From: Colletotrichum lupini
Taxonomy: Eukaryota > Ascomycota > Sordariomycetes > Glomerellales > Glomerellaceae
NCBI RefSeq assembly: GCF_023278565.1
Contig: NC_064677.1
Coordinates: 4,712,001-4,776,000, forward strand
DNA length: 64,000 bases
Direction: 5' to 3'
A model generated the notes under the pieces. That model saw only the letters and a list, made by a program, of their open reading frames with translations. It did no database searches and was not told where the DNA came from. The translations under genes and the position numbers were made by a program. Shown here piece by piece: positions 1 through 12,088 of the stretch (positions within the stretch are counted from its first letter, which is position 1; each line of letters begins with the position of its first letter).

Positions 1-2809
1 GATCTCCTCGTGCTCGGCAGTCTCCTTTTGCTGCTTCTCATGCTGCGCGCGGCGACGTTCCTTTTGGTACGCCAGCTGGGCTTCGCGGTCGGCTTTACTC
101 TGCGCCTCGGCTTCGGCTCGTTGCTTGCCGCGCGCGGAGCCGTAGAGGGCCTCGGCTGCTGCCCTGTCCTCTTCGTCTTGGTCCTTGTATTTGGCTGCAA
201 TCTTCTTGGCTTTATTACGTCGGCCTCGTTTGGCTGGTTGTTGCTTCTCGGTCGCGGCGGTGCTTGGTGCACCGGACGGCTCTGCCGGGGTTGATGTTTG
301 TCCTGTAGCTGCCTTGTCGCTCTCTTCTTCGTCGTCATCCCCGTCTTCTTCCTCGTTGTCCTCATCTTCCTTCTCTGCCGGCTCGGCTTCATCCTCCGCA
401 GACTGTTCCGCAGGCTTGTCCTCTTCAATCTTGAGGTTTGACAACTCCTCGGCAGGGGACTCTTCAGATGCAAGCTGCTCCTCTGAGTCATCCTGTCCAT
501 TCTGTCCAAGATTCTGCAGAGGGTTGTCGCGCGGCTTCTCATCCTCCTGTTCGTCCTCAGAGCCAATGTCAGAGGCATCATCCGGAACGTCGTCATCAGC
601 TTGAGCAGCATCAGTCGCAGTCTCTGGCGCCGCGCTATCGGCCGCCGAAGCCGGGACATCAGCGGTCTCATACAGTCTGTGCTTCACATGCCTGGCCTTG
701 CTCTCTTCGCTAATCTTGAACATGATGCCGAGACCGAGCAGAAGCTGGGCCGGGGGAAGGAAGTTCTTCTGACCCCGGACCATGAAGCTTCCCGTGGGAA
801 GGTACTCTCCGGTAGGAGCAGACTTGGAAACCTGGTCGGCGTTCACCCACCATGCGCCCATGCCTGCCTTTGAATCCCAAGCACTCGAGCTGCACACGGC
901 CATTGTGCCTGCCTGCGCCAACGTCGAAGGGGGGATCGGCGCACCGGGATCGCTGGGAGTGTTCTTGATGATGACAGTTGCGGCGCCATGCATATCCGCG
1001 TGAACGTAGACGTCGCCCTTGCGGAGATAGCGCTTGTACAACATCTCGTTCTGCTGCGCATCCTTGCCTGCCAAAACCAGGTATCCGTCAGACGAGACAA
1101 ACCAGGTGAACTTTTCGAACCATATCTGCTTCCGGATTGGCGCAAGAACAGCCTTCTCCGTCTTGAGACCCTTCTTCAGCTCAGCCTGAATCTTCTGCTC
1201 GGCGTTCTTCAACGCAATCTGGGACTGCAAGACCGTCTTTTCCTCCTTCTTAGCGGCGCTCCTCTTCTGCTCGTGGTATCCTCTAGAGTTCGCCCATGGC
1301 GTAAGAGTGATATCAACATCAATCTCCAGATGCTTTGCGGTCTTTTGCTTGTTGCTGGTGTCCTCCCCGTCGCTGTCGGATGCATCAGAGTCAGTCTCGT
1401 AGTTGGACTCATCGTCTTCGATATCTTCCTCTTCTCCTAGCAGCAAGGTAATCGTGTTATCCGCCAGTTTCAGGGGTAGCTTAATGATCTCAGCCACTGG
1501 GTTGCGGCGCTTCTGTTCACGCTCAATGAGCTTGCTGATATCAACCCAATCCATGCCTTGCTGAAGCAGCCCATTGACAGCGTCCATCGCCTCCTGCACA
1601 CGCTCGACGTTTGCCTCGATCGCGGTTGCCTTCTGGACATTGAGTGATTTCGCCTCCCGGAGACCCTCGATTCGCTTCTCCTGGTCGTTTCGCGCTGCAT
1701 CAAGCTTCCTCCTTGCCGCGGCCTCTCGTTCAGTCAGTCTTGACTCCAGCTTCTGGCCCTCCAAAGACGAAAAGAACTCGTCGACAGTCTTGTTGTAGCC
1801 ATCAAACTCGATGACCTTGACGGTAGGGTCGTTTGCAAACTTGTTTGGCAAGAAAGGGTGGAAGTCGTCGTAGAGAAGATCCGATCTCTTCGCCTCCTCT
1901 CCCTCTGCTGCTGGCGCGCCGTCCGGCTTCGATCGGTACTTTGCAAAAATGTAGCCCTTGGCCGTGGCAGAGCTAGTGGTAACTTCCACAATACTGCGGG
2001 CTTCGGCCAACGCCTTCAAAAGCGCATCCAGAAGCGATTCATCCTCGAGAATCTCGGCGGGTTTCTTGGTGCCGTCAAACTTGGTAATCTGGAATGCGTG
2101 GTCGACGAGAATAGGCGGTAATTCGGTGATCGTCGTCGCCAAGCTCCTCCTCAACTCGTCACCAGGCTTCGTCCTGATCTTCTTCCCCGCAGAGACAGCT
2201 GTCGCGCTCTTCTTGACTGACGACTCCAGTGCCGCTCGTACTCTCTCCTTTGTGAGATCGGGAACGCCGTTGAAGTTCTGCCGGTTGTCTAACGAGTAGT
2301 TCAACCCGATTCGCTGAGGTTCCTGGCCCTCTCCTTCGGGGACGTTGCGCAGGAGTGTGAGGATCTTGAGGTCGGCATCGGTCAGGATGACGTTTCCGCT
2401 CTGCGTAAAGACAAAGTCAGTGGTTGATTCTTGTCGCAGGTAGATGAATCAAGCCACTTACAGCGAAGAACTCGAGGAAAAGACGGTACTGGCCATCACT
2501 AAACTGAAACTCCAAGATTCTGTCCGTTCCAACCTGCTTAACAGACGTCAACCGCCTCGTCTTCAGAAACTTGCGCAACCGCGCCACAAAAGCCGAGGGC
2601 GCCGCGGCGGTCGTGCGCGTAAAGTCTGTAAGATGGCATCGGAAACCAGAGTCGATAATAAGCTGCTTTTTATTATCGGGCTTGGCGAACTTGAGGAGTA
2701 GGATCTTGGAGGAGAGGTCGTAGACGTTGGCGAGTCGCAGGGTCGTCAGGCTCTCTTGGAGCTCGTGGGCGATGACTTTGACGTCGATGGACGAGAAACG
2801 CTGCTTCAT
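1..2809 (-). CDS. RQC2: Rqc2/NEMF (Tae2) ribosome quality control factor, 3' end outside window
   Basis: This is the NFACT-family subunit that binds stalled 60S-peptidyl-tRNA complexes, recruits the Ltn1 ubiquitin ligase and, in yeast, directs CAT-tail addition. Exon 1 is 2809-2462, a 61-nt intron lies at 2461-2401 (GTAAGT...CAG), and exon 2 is open to the window edge. That gives 916 visible codons, and the C-terminal NFACT-C region is missing. The NFACT-N start is very conserved (MKQRFSSIDVKVIAHEL). Asp9 and the Asp96-Arg97 pair match the yeast residues needed for CAT tailing. A coiled coil lies at about 323-415. The NFACT-R (DUF814) domain begins near residue 540 (WFEKFTWFVSSDGYLVLAG) and includes VHADMHGAATVIIKN. 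An acidic, disordered Glu/Asp-rich stretch and a basic Lys/Arg-rich stretch follow. The family is certain; the intron rests on frame continuity. Confidence 0.96.
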
Positions 2810-5800
2810 GACTGCGGCAGTCGAGTCGTAGAGGTTTGGTATAGGGTCGGTTTAACAAAGTGAGCGCGCCAGTCTTTTTGTGGCGGCTTTGGTGTTGCAA
2901 AGAGTTGAATACGTTGCCAGTGAGGGGCAGGAATATGTGATGCAAATGAATAATCGCGGGGCATTCGTGGCTGAAGAGCTTTGAAAATGTGGAATGCGCC
3001 ACGATGACGTCACGTGCTTGGTTTGTCACCGGGGACTTCACTCCACGTTCGTCGGGTCTTTCTGCCAATTGTTAGGAAATCCAAATAGTTTTTCAGTCTT
3101 GTGTGACTATTTTTAAATGACAAGAGACTCAGGTGCTTTCAATTAGGATTATAGGCTTCATTGATGGGAATTGGCCTCACTATGATTTCTCATCTCTCAT
3201 CCCGAGCTGGCCGCGATGACGCACACCGAGCTTCTAGCGCCACATTTCGAGCTTCAAGCAAAGACGAAAAGCTGTCATACTAAATTAGAGCTCCGTGCCA
3301 CCGGTTCGTGGTGACATATGCCAACTCAAGTAAGATGCAATAAGGTCTTTGTCTCTGAAGTTTCACTCGAAACGTTGTAAGTGAATTAATCATACAACCA
3401 GTCCAAGGCTTGCCAATATTCGATGGATCTTTCAGAACCACATGGGTCCTAATGCTTGAATCAACAAAGCCTTGAATCAAGGAAAAGGCTATACGCTTTC
3501 CATCAAAGGACGGCTATCATTCAAGACAATACACTTGATGATGGTTTTGGCAGCATGCCACTACGACATGCCACTCTATAGGTGGTGCGGCTCAGCAGCT
3601 TAAAATGATTGCAAAGTAGTATCAATAGCTTGACGGATATAGTGCCCATGCCTAACCGCTCAAGCGCGTACTTGATAATGGCAGTTTCCAGTGCGGTCTT
3701 CAAATTTATAGGTCGACGATCACTTTCTAAAGCAACTCAAAATCACAATTGAACACAGGCAGCGCATGGGCTCTACTAGATGCGTCAACCCGCGCAGCGA
3801 AGCCATTGTTCACCAGTCTTGGCCTTCAACGAGGAAGAATGTGTGCCATGGACATTCAGCCGGCATAGACTATATCAGCTATGCCTTTCGCAGAGACGTG
3901 GCTGATATCGCCTTTCACTTCGAGGTTTCGGCCTCAAATTCGTTGACCAACTGCCATTTCTGACCTCTTCAAGCGACGATCTCCTGCATCCTCCCTACAG
4001 CGGCCCCATGACTCTGTTGTTTAACCGCCAATAGCAAGAAATATTCCCAAACTCTTTTGACTTTCATGTGATCCATCCACATAATCACATCTGTTATCCT
4101 CTGTTCGATCCCGTCGGCGGCGGAGAGCGATGGTCGTCCAGTGCCGAAGAAAGGGTACTCAATTACAGTTAGCGCGGGAGCCGGGGCCAGTCAGTCGTCA
4201 CGGCAACCAGGTGCTTTGCAGGGGAGCTCCCGCCCGTGTGCCCCGACCGGTTCGTCTGGTTTGATGGCTTTGGTTTGAAACCATTGACAATATGATGCCA
4301 ATTGGGATGATCCAAGGACGGGGAGGCTGGTGATTATGAATAGCTCCAACCTCTCCCATTGAAGAGTGCCAGAGTCTCATAGGAGAGCAAGACTGGGACG
4401 GAGCAGCGTGTCCATGACTCTCTGATGGATCCAGGGGAAATGGGGAATCTGACTGCTGAGATCCATCAATGGTTTGAAGCCCCACTCGGGCGCTGCGGGC
4501 GGGATCCGTGAGGTAGGCAGGACCGCAGGTAGGGTACTTTGCCTTGGCCACGTCGTAGGCCTCCCTGGAAAAAGCAAAGCCGCCAGCCAGCCTCGTTTTG
4601 CATGTGCGACCGTCGACTTGCATGAGTTGTGCGGCGGTTGCAGACAGACAGTCCAATGGAGGTGTTCCACGATGTGTGAGACCCAGTATTGGATCCCCCG
4701 TATTGGTGTGAGAACTTGAGAAGTGGTCGATTGCTGATTTTCGCAGGGCCTCAGCAGCAGCCGCCGGCCTGAGAACCCTGGAAACAAGTGGCCGGGAAGG
4801 GCGATTGCAGCTGAAAAGTGGTTGGGGAAGCTCCACGACTGGCCAATTGAGTTTCCGGGCTGCCGCGGTCAGGCTATGCGGACCATGCAGACGGTCGATA
4901 GCGGGCATTTGGGCCGTGGGCGAAACGACGATCTTCGTACCCAGCCCCAAGTCGGTGTTTTGTTTGTTGTATCCGTAACTTGACGAGCGTGTCAACAAGC
5001 TGCCAGATGTGACAGGCGACATACACAGAGCGTAGTTCGTAAGGTCGGGAGCATCAGCGCAATTCGCGACAGCCGTCAGCAATGCAGCTGGACGCATGGA
5101 GGCATTCGACACGGCCCATCGTTAGTGTTTGTTCGTCGCCTCATGCTCAAGAACACAGCCAATGAGTCCATAGACTGGCGCCTCTCGAACTTGTGGCGCC
5201 CATCACGGCGCCTGAGTGGGAATGTCTGTGGGCCATGGGATACCATAATAATTTACAGATTCTGGCCGATTGTGAGAATCCGGGGTTCCCTCTTCCCGGC
5301 ACCACAAGGTCCCAGTTTCTTCCTCTTCTCTGATCCAGCCTCGGGTGTTTTGTCAGGCCAGCCCAGCCAGCAAAGTTGGGGTTATTCTGTTGCTGATCGA
5401 CCACGGCGCCTGTAATCTTGGTGTGAAGGGAAGGACCCAGAAACGAGCAGCCGAGGACGAAGCTGGTCAGCGGCGGTCGGGCCAGCAGCTCTAACTTGTC
5501 CAGGACGGTTGTCAATAATCAATGCTGGAAGGTCCACTGCTGGAGCTTGCGCAAGCGGGCGTCTTGGAGGTGCGATTACTGCCGACATTGCCTGGCACAC
5601 TTTGCAGCGCTAGGGAAAGATGTGTGGGTGCGCATGTGTACCTAGTGCGTGGTGTGGGAGAGCCGAGCTCTGCTCTGTGGAAGCTTTGGTGCTGTGGTGG
5701 TCCATCGAGTCGGCAGCATCTTGCATGCAGTAGGATGACATTCCATCGCATGTGAATGACTGGAATAGTTATTACTTGCATGAAGATGGGCCATTGAATC

Positions 5801-6411
5801 AATTGACCCCATATCGAAGTTGTCGGGCTGACAATTGAGGTGATTAGGCGCAGTGATTGAATAGTGAGACTCGGAAGAGAGAGCTTTTCGAGGTGAGGTG
5901 TGCGACATGTGCGGGCACGGGCAGTCAGAATCAGATGGGAAAGGAAGGACGGGAGGAACGAGACAGCGGGTACGGAGTACGTATCCGAGGTTCCTTCCAT
6001 TAGCTCAGGTACGTTACACGTAGCGTTGTACTGGTCGGTAAAGTACGTTTCCACCTCACCTCAAACAGTCGGGCAGGTCGCCATCGAAATGGAGAATGGG
6101 AAAGTGTGCAGTGGTGCCCGGTACCTGCGGCGCCGGAGCAAAACTGGTGCCTGACTTGGGTACCGTTGGCCTGGACACCTCAGATGCAAGGCGTTCAAGG
6201 CAACCAAGTACATACACACAGTAGTTGTGGCTTGTACCGATGTACACATTTTCAGGGCGTCAAAGCTTCGAGCTGCAGCTCCGAGCTTCTCCTTCCCAAG
6301 TTCACCCCATGTCAAATCTCCACTTCCCATCCCCCAGACTAGTCCTCTTCGGGGCGGAATAAACAAACGGAATATCCACTGCTGGTTTGATGCAGGAGAC
6401 GGGGGCCAATG
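2810..6411. other. Intergenic region between RQC2 and hex1
   Basis: No convincing gene is seen in these 3.6 kb. Reading frames here are short or lack ATG starts, have no recognisable domains and show no third-position C bias. The segment nearest 2810 must hold the RQC2 promoter. The segment above about 5.9 kb turns pyrimidine- and ACA-rich towards the hex1 leader. Confidence 0.5.
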
Positions 6412-7194
6412 TCAACATTCCCTCACAACACACGGCGCACTTTGACCACCTCTCTTGCTGGGAATTACTCGTCTTTCTCACTATTATCCGTACCTTGCCA
6501 TTTCTGCCATTCTGCAGGCATCTTCCTCATCTCTCACCCTCGCACACCATCCATCACAACTTGAACCCACATCAGACAGAACACAGACTCTCGGTTGGTC
6601 TCTCCTCTCTCCTCTCACATCTTTTGATATCTTTCTCGCAGAAAACGAGACACACTCGATCTAATCCTGTCCAATCCAGATCATCCAACCCGCCTCCTCC
6701 GCATCCACTCCCAGCCGTCCATCCACCCACAAAGACACTGATCCCAGTCTCCAGTCCCACTTGGATCCAAGATACCAGTCCAGAGTCTCAAGAGGACACA
6801 CTCGCACACTCTCACACACAACAGACAGTCAGACACACAACAGACACACGCTCACAACATTTCACCCCTTGCCCCGGCAACCCTTCGCAACCCTCGTTTT
6901 CTGCAGGACTGCATTCGCTCGCCGCTTGCTCTGCTGCTCGGTCCAACCATCACCCCCCAAACCCCCCGTCTTCAAAACCCAATCCGCATCGCACATCTCC
7001 AACGACCCTCTTCTCCCTCCTTCTTCTCTCCTCTCCATCCATCTTCAAAGCTTCAATCGCCCTTTTTGCCCAACTTCACCCTTCTGTCGGCACACCCCCT
7101 TTCCTCCAAATCCAAAAGAGAAGAGAAAAGCAGAAGCGCGTGTCACTCGAACGACCGGCTTCTTCCACCTTTTTCTTCCCCTTTGTTTTTCTAG
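6412..7194 (+). promoter_or_regulatory. Pyrimidine-rich, ATG-free leader/promoter of hex1
   Basis: Very C/T- and CA-rich sequence with no ATG in any plus-strand frame from 6412 to 7639. CT-rich leaders are common before strongly expressed filamentous-fungal genes. A polypyrimidine stretch ending in CTAG at 7194, and another ending in TTCAG at 7240, would both make good 3' splice sites. A 5'-leader intron ending there is therefore possible. The transcription start cannot be placed from sequence alone. Confidence 0.5.
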
Positions 7195-7284
7195 GAAAAC
7201 GAAGCAAGAGGATACTCTTCTTTGCCTTCCTCACTTCAGGAACGCTTAGAAGATTCTCCTCTCTGCGCCCCCAGAGCCGCCAAT

Positions 7285-8601
7285 CTGGATTTTGAAGCTC
7301 GTGTCCCCGTCCCCTTTAGCGTCTTTCCCTCCACCTACAAGGAGAGTGAGACACAAACCCAGACCCAAACAGTCACTCAGACACATCAAGAGCTTGAGAT
7401 CAAACTTCCCGAGAAGAAGCCCAACAAGCCCGGACGGGAGGAAAGTCAATACTCTTCCTTCACCACCATCGCCGAGTCGAAGCCGCAGCCGCCGCAGCAG
7501 CAAAAGCCGCAGCAGCAGCAGCAGCCTCTTCCCCCTCGGAAAGAGCAGCACCGCTACGAAGAAGAGGTCCGCATCGAAGAACACTACCACCGTCCCGGTG
7601 TCCACTACGAGTCCCACAACTACCGTGAGGAGTACCGGTATGTTTTGGTCTTTCTCTATCCGTTCTCTGTCTATCTGTCCATCACTCTCTCTTCCTCTCT
7701 CTGCCCAACCCTCTCTCTCTCTACCTGCGGCCGGATGTGCCCATGACAGCTTATGTATGGCATGGCATCGATCGATTCATCCAGCCCCCTCACTCCCGCT
7801 TCCCTCTTCCCATGCAACCTCAAAACAACACATACCCACTCGCGTCACTCCGGTCACCGCCCCTTCTCCTCCCCTTGGCAACCGTCTCTCACCTACCTAC
7901 CCATCTTCCTCCTCCTTCTTCCACACACCCCTACCTCTCCTCCCACTGGGCACCCCGGCTCGGGACCGCTTCAGCTCGGGCCCCGGTATTTCGCCAAATT
8001 TCCCTCCTTGCCCATTACGAGCCGCCAGTCATGGACCCTGGACGCCTCCTCCCGGCCCCCCTAGTCCCATGTTGGCCAAGTAACCACTTGTCACGTCAAA
8101 TATGTCAACCGGAGCGAAAAAGCTTCCCCATCAAGCTCCCCCATCAAAACATCAACTGACTTCTCTCTTCTTTTCCTTCTATCCAGCCCTGCCCCTCCCG
8201 CTCCTGCTCCTGCTCCCTCTCAATACACCACTCAGCAAGAGTTCCACGACACTCGCATCCACCACCACGACACTCGCGTTGAGATCGACACCCGTCACCA
8301 CGAGCACCTGGTAAACCCGATTGATAAAATCGAACGCCAGTACCGTCAACGCTTCCAGCCTACCTACCACAAGGAGGAAGTCACCGTCGAGACCTACCCG
8401 GCTCCTCACCACCACCACCACCACCACTCTCACTCCGACCACCACTCGGATCACCACTCCCACCACCAGCACTCCCACGTCGACGAGTACACCGTCGAGT
8501 CTGAGCGCCCCCGTCCTCAGCAGTACAAGGAAACCATCACGGTTACCGAAGAGACCATCGAGCCTACTCACGTCTCCAAGCCCCAACACAAGTCTTCCAA
8601 G
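7285..8601 (+). CDS. N-terminal extension in frame with HEX-1, no AUG (candidate CTG start at 7285)
   Basis: The frame is open from 7195 through a 549-nt intron (7638-8186, GTATGT...CCAG) to the HEX-1 ATG at 8602. It has a strong third-position C bias in exon 2, so it looks translated. The peptide is rich in Gln, His, Glu and Pro, with short charged repeats (EEVRIEEHYHRP, HDTRIHHHDTRVEIDTR), a run of seven His and an ETQTQTQT stretch. Neither exon contains an ATG in any frame. The in-frame CTG at 7285 has A at -3 and G at +4, preceded by GCCGCC, a good context for near-cognate initiation; a TTG at 7222 is an alternative. From CTG 7285 the full protein would be about 469 residues. The other explanation is an upstream exon supplying an ATG before 6412. 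The frame is clear, but the start is inference. Confidence 0.6.
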
Positions 8602-9432
8602 ATGGGTTACTACGACGACGATGGTAAGTCGAGAAATCCCCCTCCCCAGTGCTCTGCTTGACCCCCTTTTGTGCGTGCGTGCGTGTGCTTGCTGGCTTGT
8701 CTGTCCGTCCAATGCTTGTTGGGCTTTGTGTGTCTGCGCGTGTGTGTGTTTTGGTTGCGCCGTTCGTCCCCCCAATCTATGGACCGACACTGAAGGGTGC
8801 TCGCACCACCAGGCCACTACCATTCTTTCCGTCAAGGCCTTCACAAGCTGGCGGACAAGATTGCTCACCCCCATCATCACCACCATCATCATCATGGTCA
8901 TGCTGACCGTTACGAAGTCTCCGAGGTTCGCGCCGCTTCCGCCCCCCGCCGCCAGTCTTCCGGCTCTGGCTCCGGTGCCCCTCGCATTCCCAACACCGTC
9001 ACCATCCCCTGCCACCACATCCGCCTCGGCGACTTCTTGATGCTCCAGGGCCGTCCCTGCCAGGTCATCAAGATCTCCACCTCCGCCGCCACCGGCCAGT
9101 ACCGCTACCTCGGTGTCGACCTCTTCACCAAGCAGCTCCACGAGGAGTCCTCCTTCATCGCCAACCCCGCCCCCAGCGTCGTTGTCCAGACCATGCTCGG
9201 CCCCGTCTTCAAGCAGTACCGCGTCCTCGACCTCTCCGATGGTCACGTCACTGCCATGACCGAGACCGGCGACGTCAAGCAGGGCCTGCCCGTCATTGAC
9301 CAGTCCGACCTCTGGTCCCGCCTCAACAACGCCTTCGAGTCCGGCCGTGGCTCCGTCCGCGTCCTTGTCCTCAACGATGCTGGCCGTGAGCTCGCCGTCG
9401 ACGTCAAGGTCATCCACGGCTCCCGTCTGTAA
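8602..9432 (+). CDS. hex1: HEX-1, Woronin body major protein
   Basis: HEX-1 self-assembles inside peroxisome-derived Woronin bodies, the dense-core organelles that plug septal pores after hyphal wounding. It is an ancient derivative of eIF5A. The short form starts at ATG 8602 (MGYYDDD, as in Neurospora HEX-1). Exon 1 is 8602-8623, the intron is 8624-8812 (189 nt, GTAAGT...CCAG), and exon 2 is 8813-9432, giving 213 residues. A His-rich linker (eight consecutive His) precedes the two-domain eIF5A-like core, with the conserved blocks TVTIPCHHIRLGDF, GRPCQVIKISTSAATGQ and LHEESSF. The C-terminal tripeptide SRL is the type-1 peroxisomal targeting signal. The same frame continues upstream without a stop, so a longer isoform sharing this body is likely. 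Confidence 0.96.
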
Positions 9433-10286
9433 GCGTATCACGCTATGTCAATGGTTTATCTAGCAAACATGTCATGTACGAATTACAGATGATCAGATGT
9501 AATGGAAGAAATTGAAGTCGATTTTTGGATAAAAACAGAACGGATAAAGGATCCAGGAGTCTTTTACGTAGATATGTAGCTCTGTATATGATCTGTAATC
9601 CATATGTTGGGTACTACACTATACTGTCTCAAATATGCTCCCTGTGATCTTTGTCATGCTCTGTGCTCTTGTTTTCGTTTCTCAAGAAGTGCCTTACTAA
9701 CTCTTACATATACTTGGTATAACCCAAGCTCAGCACAGGGGCTTCTAGCAGCACACCAGACCTCTGTCAGGCTTCTGACCAAGCCTTTGGGACGAGGAGT
9801 TGTGGTTGGAAGTGCGTGCTTGTCGTACAGCAAGGCATCTTCAGAGACATGCGCGAGTCGCTGCTCTCCCTCCTTACTGTCTCCCATCCAGTCATCAAGG
9901 GTACATGGACCAATTACTATGTTCATCCACTAAATCTCACACGCCTCCAGAGCGTTGTGTGATTCCTGTAGTGATGTTTACTCATGGGCAGCACATTACA
10001 GGCATCATTCGACCTCTCGATACACCACCTCATCATGAGAAGAATAGAAGTCATTGTGACCGTCATTGACCGTCAAAGTCGTGGCGTCGTCACCTGTCAA
10101 TCATATCTTGGGAAATGCCTCAGTTGAACTTGCGAGTGTGGGAACGTTGCCTCTTTTTCAAGCCTATATCTATCCTGTGGCGGTAGGGACTCGAGTTGTG
10201 GTGAATGGATGAATGTTTTCGTATTTATTGTCAGAAGGCGAGTGTCGAAAGACTGGTGAATTTACCGTGTGGTTGCACAGAGGTCT
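9433..10286. other. hex1 3' region and intergenic spacer
   Basis: AT-richer sequence after the hex1 stop, presumably the 3' UTR and polyadenylation region. No gene is recognised. Confidence 0.4.
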
Positions 10287-10381
10287 GGGAAACCGCCACA
10301 TGTGGTCCCCCCACCCTTTTAAGCCAGGACGTGAACACTTTTTGGATTTCATCAATCGTTCCCTCCGAGTAGGGCGGTTTA
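10287..10381. promoter_or_regulatory. Shared upstream element of the small-gene family (member A), direct plus inverted copy
   Basis: GGGAAACCGCCACA lies at 10287-10300. The core AAACCGCC recurs in reverse orientation at 10372-10381 (gggcggttta). The same element occurs 318-353 nt upstream of the proposed starts at 17557 and 30169 (weaker there), and before the gene at 14.6 kb. It looks like a binding site for a shared regulator, or a remnant of duplication. Confidence 0.5.
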
Positions 10382-10632
10382 AAAGATCGTTATATAGACA
10401 AAGAAGGAGAGGAATATGAATCGTGGCGTGTTCGGTGGTGATGCTATCAAGCTCAATGATCGTGAACTCATGATCAACAGAGTCATACCTACGGGGACAC
10501 AACGAATGCTCAAAGAGTGGTAGAGTTTCCTGGATTATAAAAGATGCCATGTTTCTATCCAAAATAGCCTCTTTATTCTTCAAAAACATCTCTGTACCCG
10601 GTAACGAAACTACCGAATCCCAAACGATAGTC

Positions 10633-11803
10633 ATGGCTCCTAGTGATTTCAACACCCAGGTCCTTGCCGACCAGCCCTCCGAAATGATACGGGAATGCGA
10701 CAAAGTGTTCAAATCCATCGTGAAGTATCCTGGCGAAATCCCTTATCACCTAGCGGGGATCATAGTCGACCATCTGTGGGTTCATTTTAGGAACTGGCTC
10801 GATAGGCACCTTAAGACGAACTGTGATCGACCTGAGCCTTTGTCCGGATTGAGAGCTATCGATGAGAGAATCTCAATGGGAGGTGAACGCGAGAAAGCTA
10901 ACTTCGTCCACGACCTCAAAGTTCTCTACCACTATCTCGGGAAAAGTACATCACCGCACCAATCCTGATAGTAATGGTTTGGAATACTGACCGACCTAAC
11001 CAAGTGGCATCAATACTCCTCCGTGGAGCTGAGAATCGGCTGAGGGGCGACGAAGCCACTCGAAAAGATCCCTTGCCGCTAGGCTCACCGATCGAGATAG
11101 ACTACGACATCAGGCTGGGTCCACGATCTGACCTCGGCTGGTACATGTTCTTCGGTATTCCGATGCGCCTCTTGCTCCTCGAGTCCGCTTCTTTCGTGTT
11201 CTCTGAGAAGAGTGATGAGGCAGCCGATGCTTACCTAGCGGAGACTGTGAGCAAAGGTGCCATAGGGGGTGGATTGATAAACCAGCATATTCACTGAACC
11301 AGTCCTGCGAAAAGTTCGGTTCCCGGAAGTCCAAGCCTCCATCTCCTTTTTCTCCTTGGTTCGGCAGAGAGAAGTGGATGGAACGACAGTCGCTGCTTTC
11401 TAAAGGAGGAGACAGCGATACCAACGGGCTTTTTCGAATCAGCTGCCAGGAAACCATCGTCGGCCTTGGGAAAGTACGGGTACTATCGCGACTTGGGAAA
11501 CACAGTGGAACACTGGTAATTGCGAGGAATGCGACTATTGCTTTTGGCTGGTTTACCTAGACCAGGCAGCTCCGGAAAAGAATTCTTCACTTATCTCAGA
11601 ATCAATCGTGGTATATGAACGTGTATGATGCGGGCTCCCCGATTACCTGTCTTCTTACGTATTCAACATCAGAGTCGGTTTCCAATGCCTACGCGATGGC
11701 CTCGCGTTTTTACTTGACGGCCAGTGTAGTTTCCATCAACGGACAGGGAGGAATCGTTGAATCCGGCTACGCATATGTCATCGACGACTGGGAGTGGATA
11801 TAG
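10633..11803 (+). CDS. Unrecognised four-exon protein, family member A
   Basis: The proposed exons are 10633-10945, 11005-11246, 11303-11473 and 11561-11803, with introns of 59, 56 and 87 nt (GTACAT, GTGAGC and GTACGG donors, all ending AG). All phases agree and give 322 residues. An in-frame ATG at 10549 is an alternative start. No domain is recognised. The first exon is helical with an IRECDK motif. Its first intron is phase 1, after a Leu-Gly-Lys, at the same place as in the genes at 17.6 and 30.2 kb. The later part is unlike the other members; it contains GWYMFFGIPMRLLLLESASF and ends in a Ser/Thr/Tyr-rich region finishing DDWEWI. It could instead be two genes. Confidence 0.5.
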
Positions 11804-12088
11804 CGTGGCGGAAACGCTACTATATTTGTCGTGGAGAAAGAAGAGACTAAGCGAGTCGGCGCACATGAGCTTGAAAGAAGCGCAAGAGAGGCATTGAACA
11901 AGGGAAGATTTGTCTCACGTCTATTTGGCTTTGGGATATCCTCTAGTCCAATTAGGAGCACTTCGGTACACTGCCAATATGTGAAATAGGGGGAAAGTTC
12001 GCATCTCCCTTCAGATACGGTTGCCGTACAATCATCATCCATCTCAGGTTGTTCATATTGGATGATCATATTTAGATCAACAAACCCT

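Noticed and set aside
4095..4130. tRNA-like B-box sequence (tgttcgatccc)
   Set aside because: No matching acceptor, anticodon or T stems could be built around it.
4198..5112. 304-codon minus-strand frame upstream of hex1
   Set aside because: Starts with GTG, has no domain, no codon bias and no supported introns. It could not be distinguished from chance.
6387..7295. 302-codon frame in the hex1 leader
   Set aside because: His/Pro/Ser/Thr-rich product from CT/CA-rich leader sequence; in a different frame from the HEX-1 extension.
8179..9441. 420-codon open frame on the minus strand
   Set aside because: It lies antisense to hex1 exons and intron and exists only because of the GC-rich codons of the real gene; it has no domain of its own.
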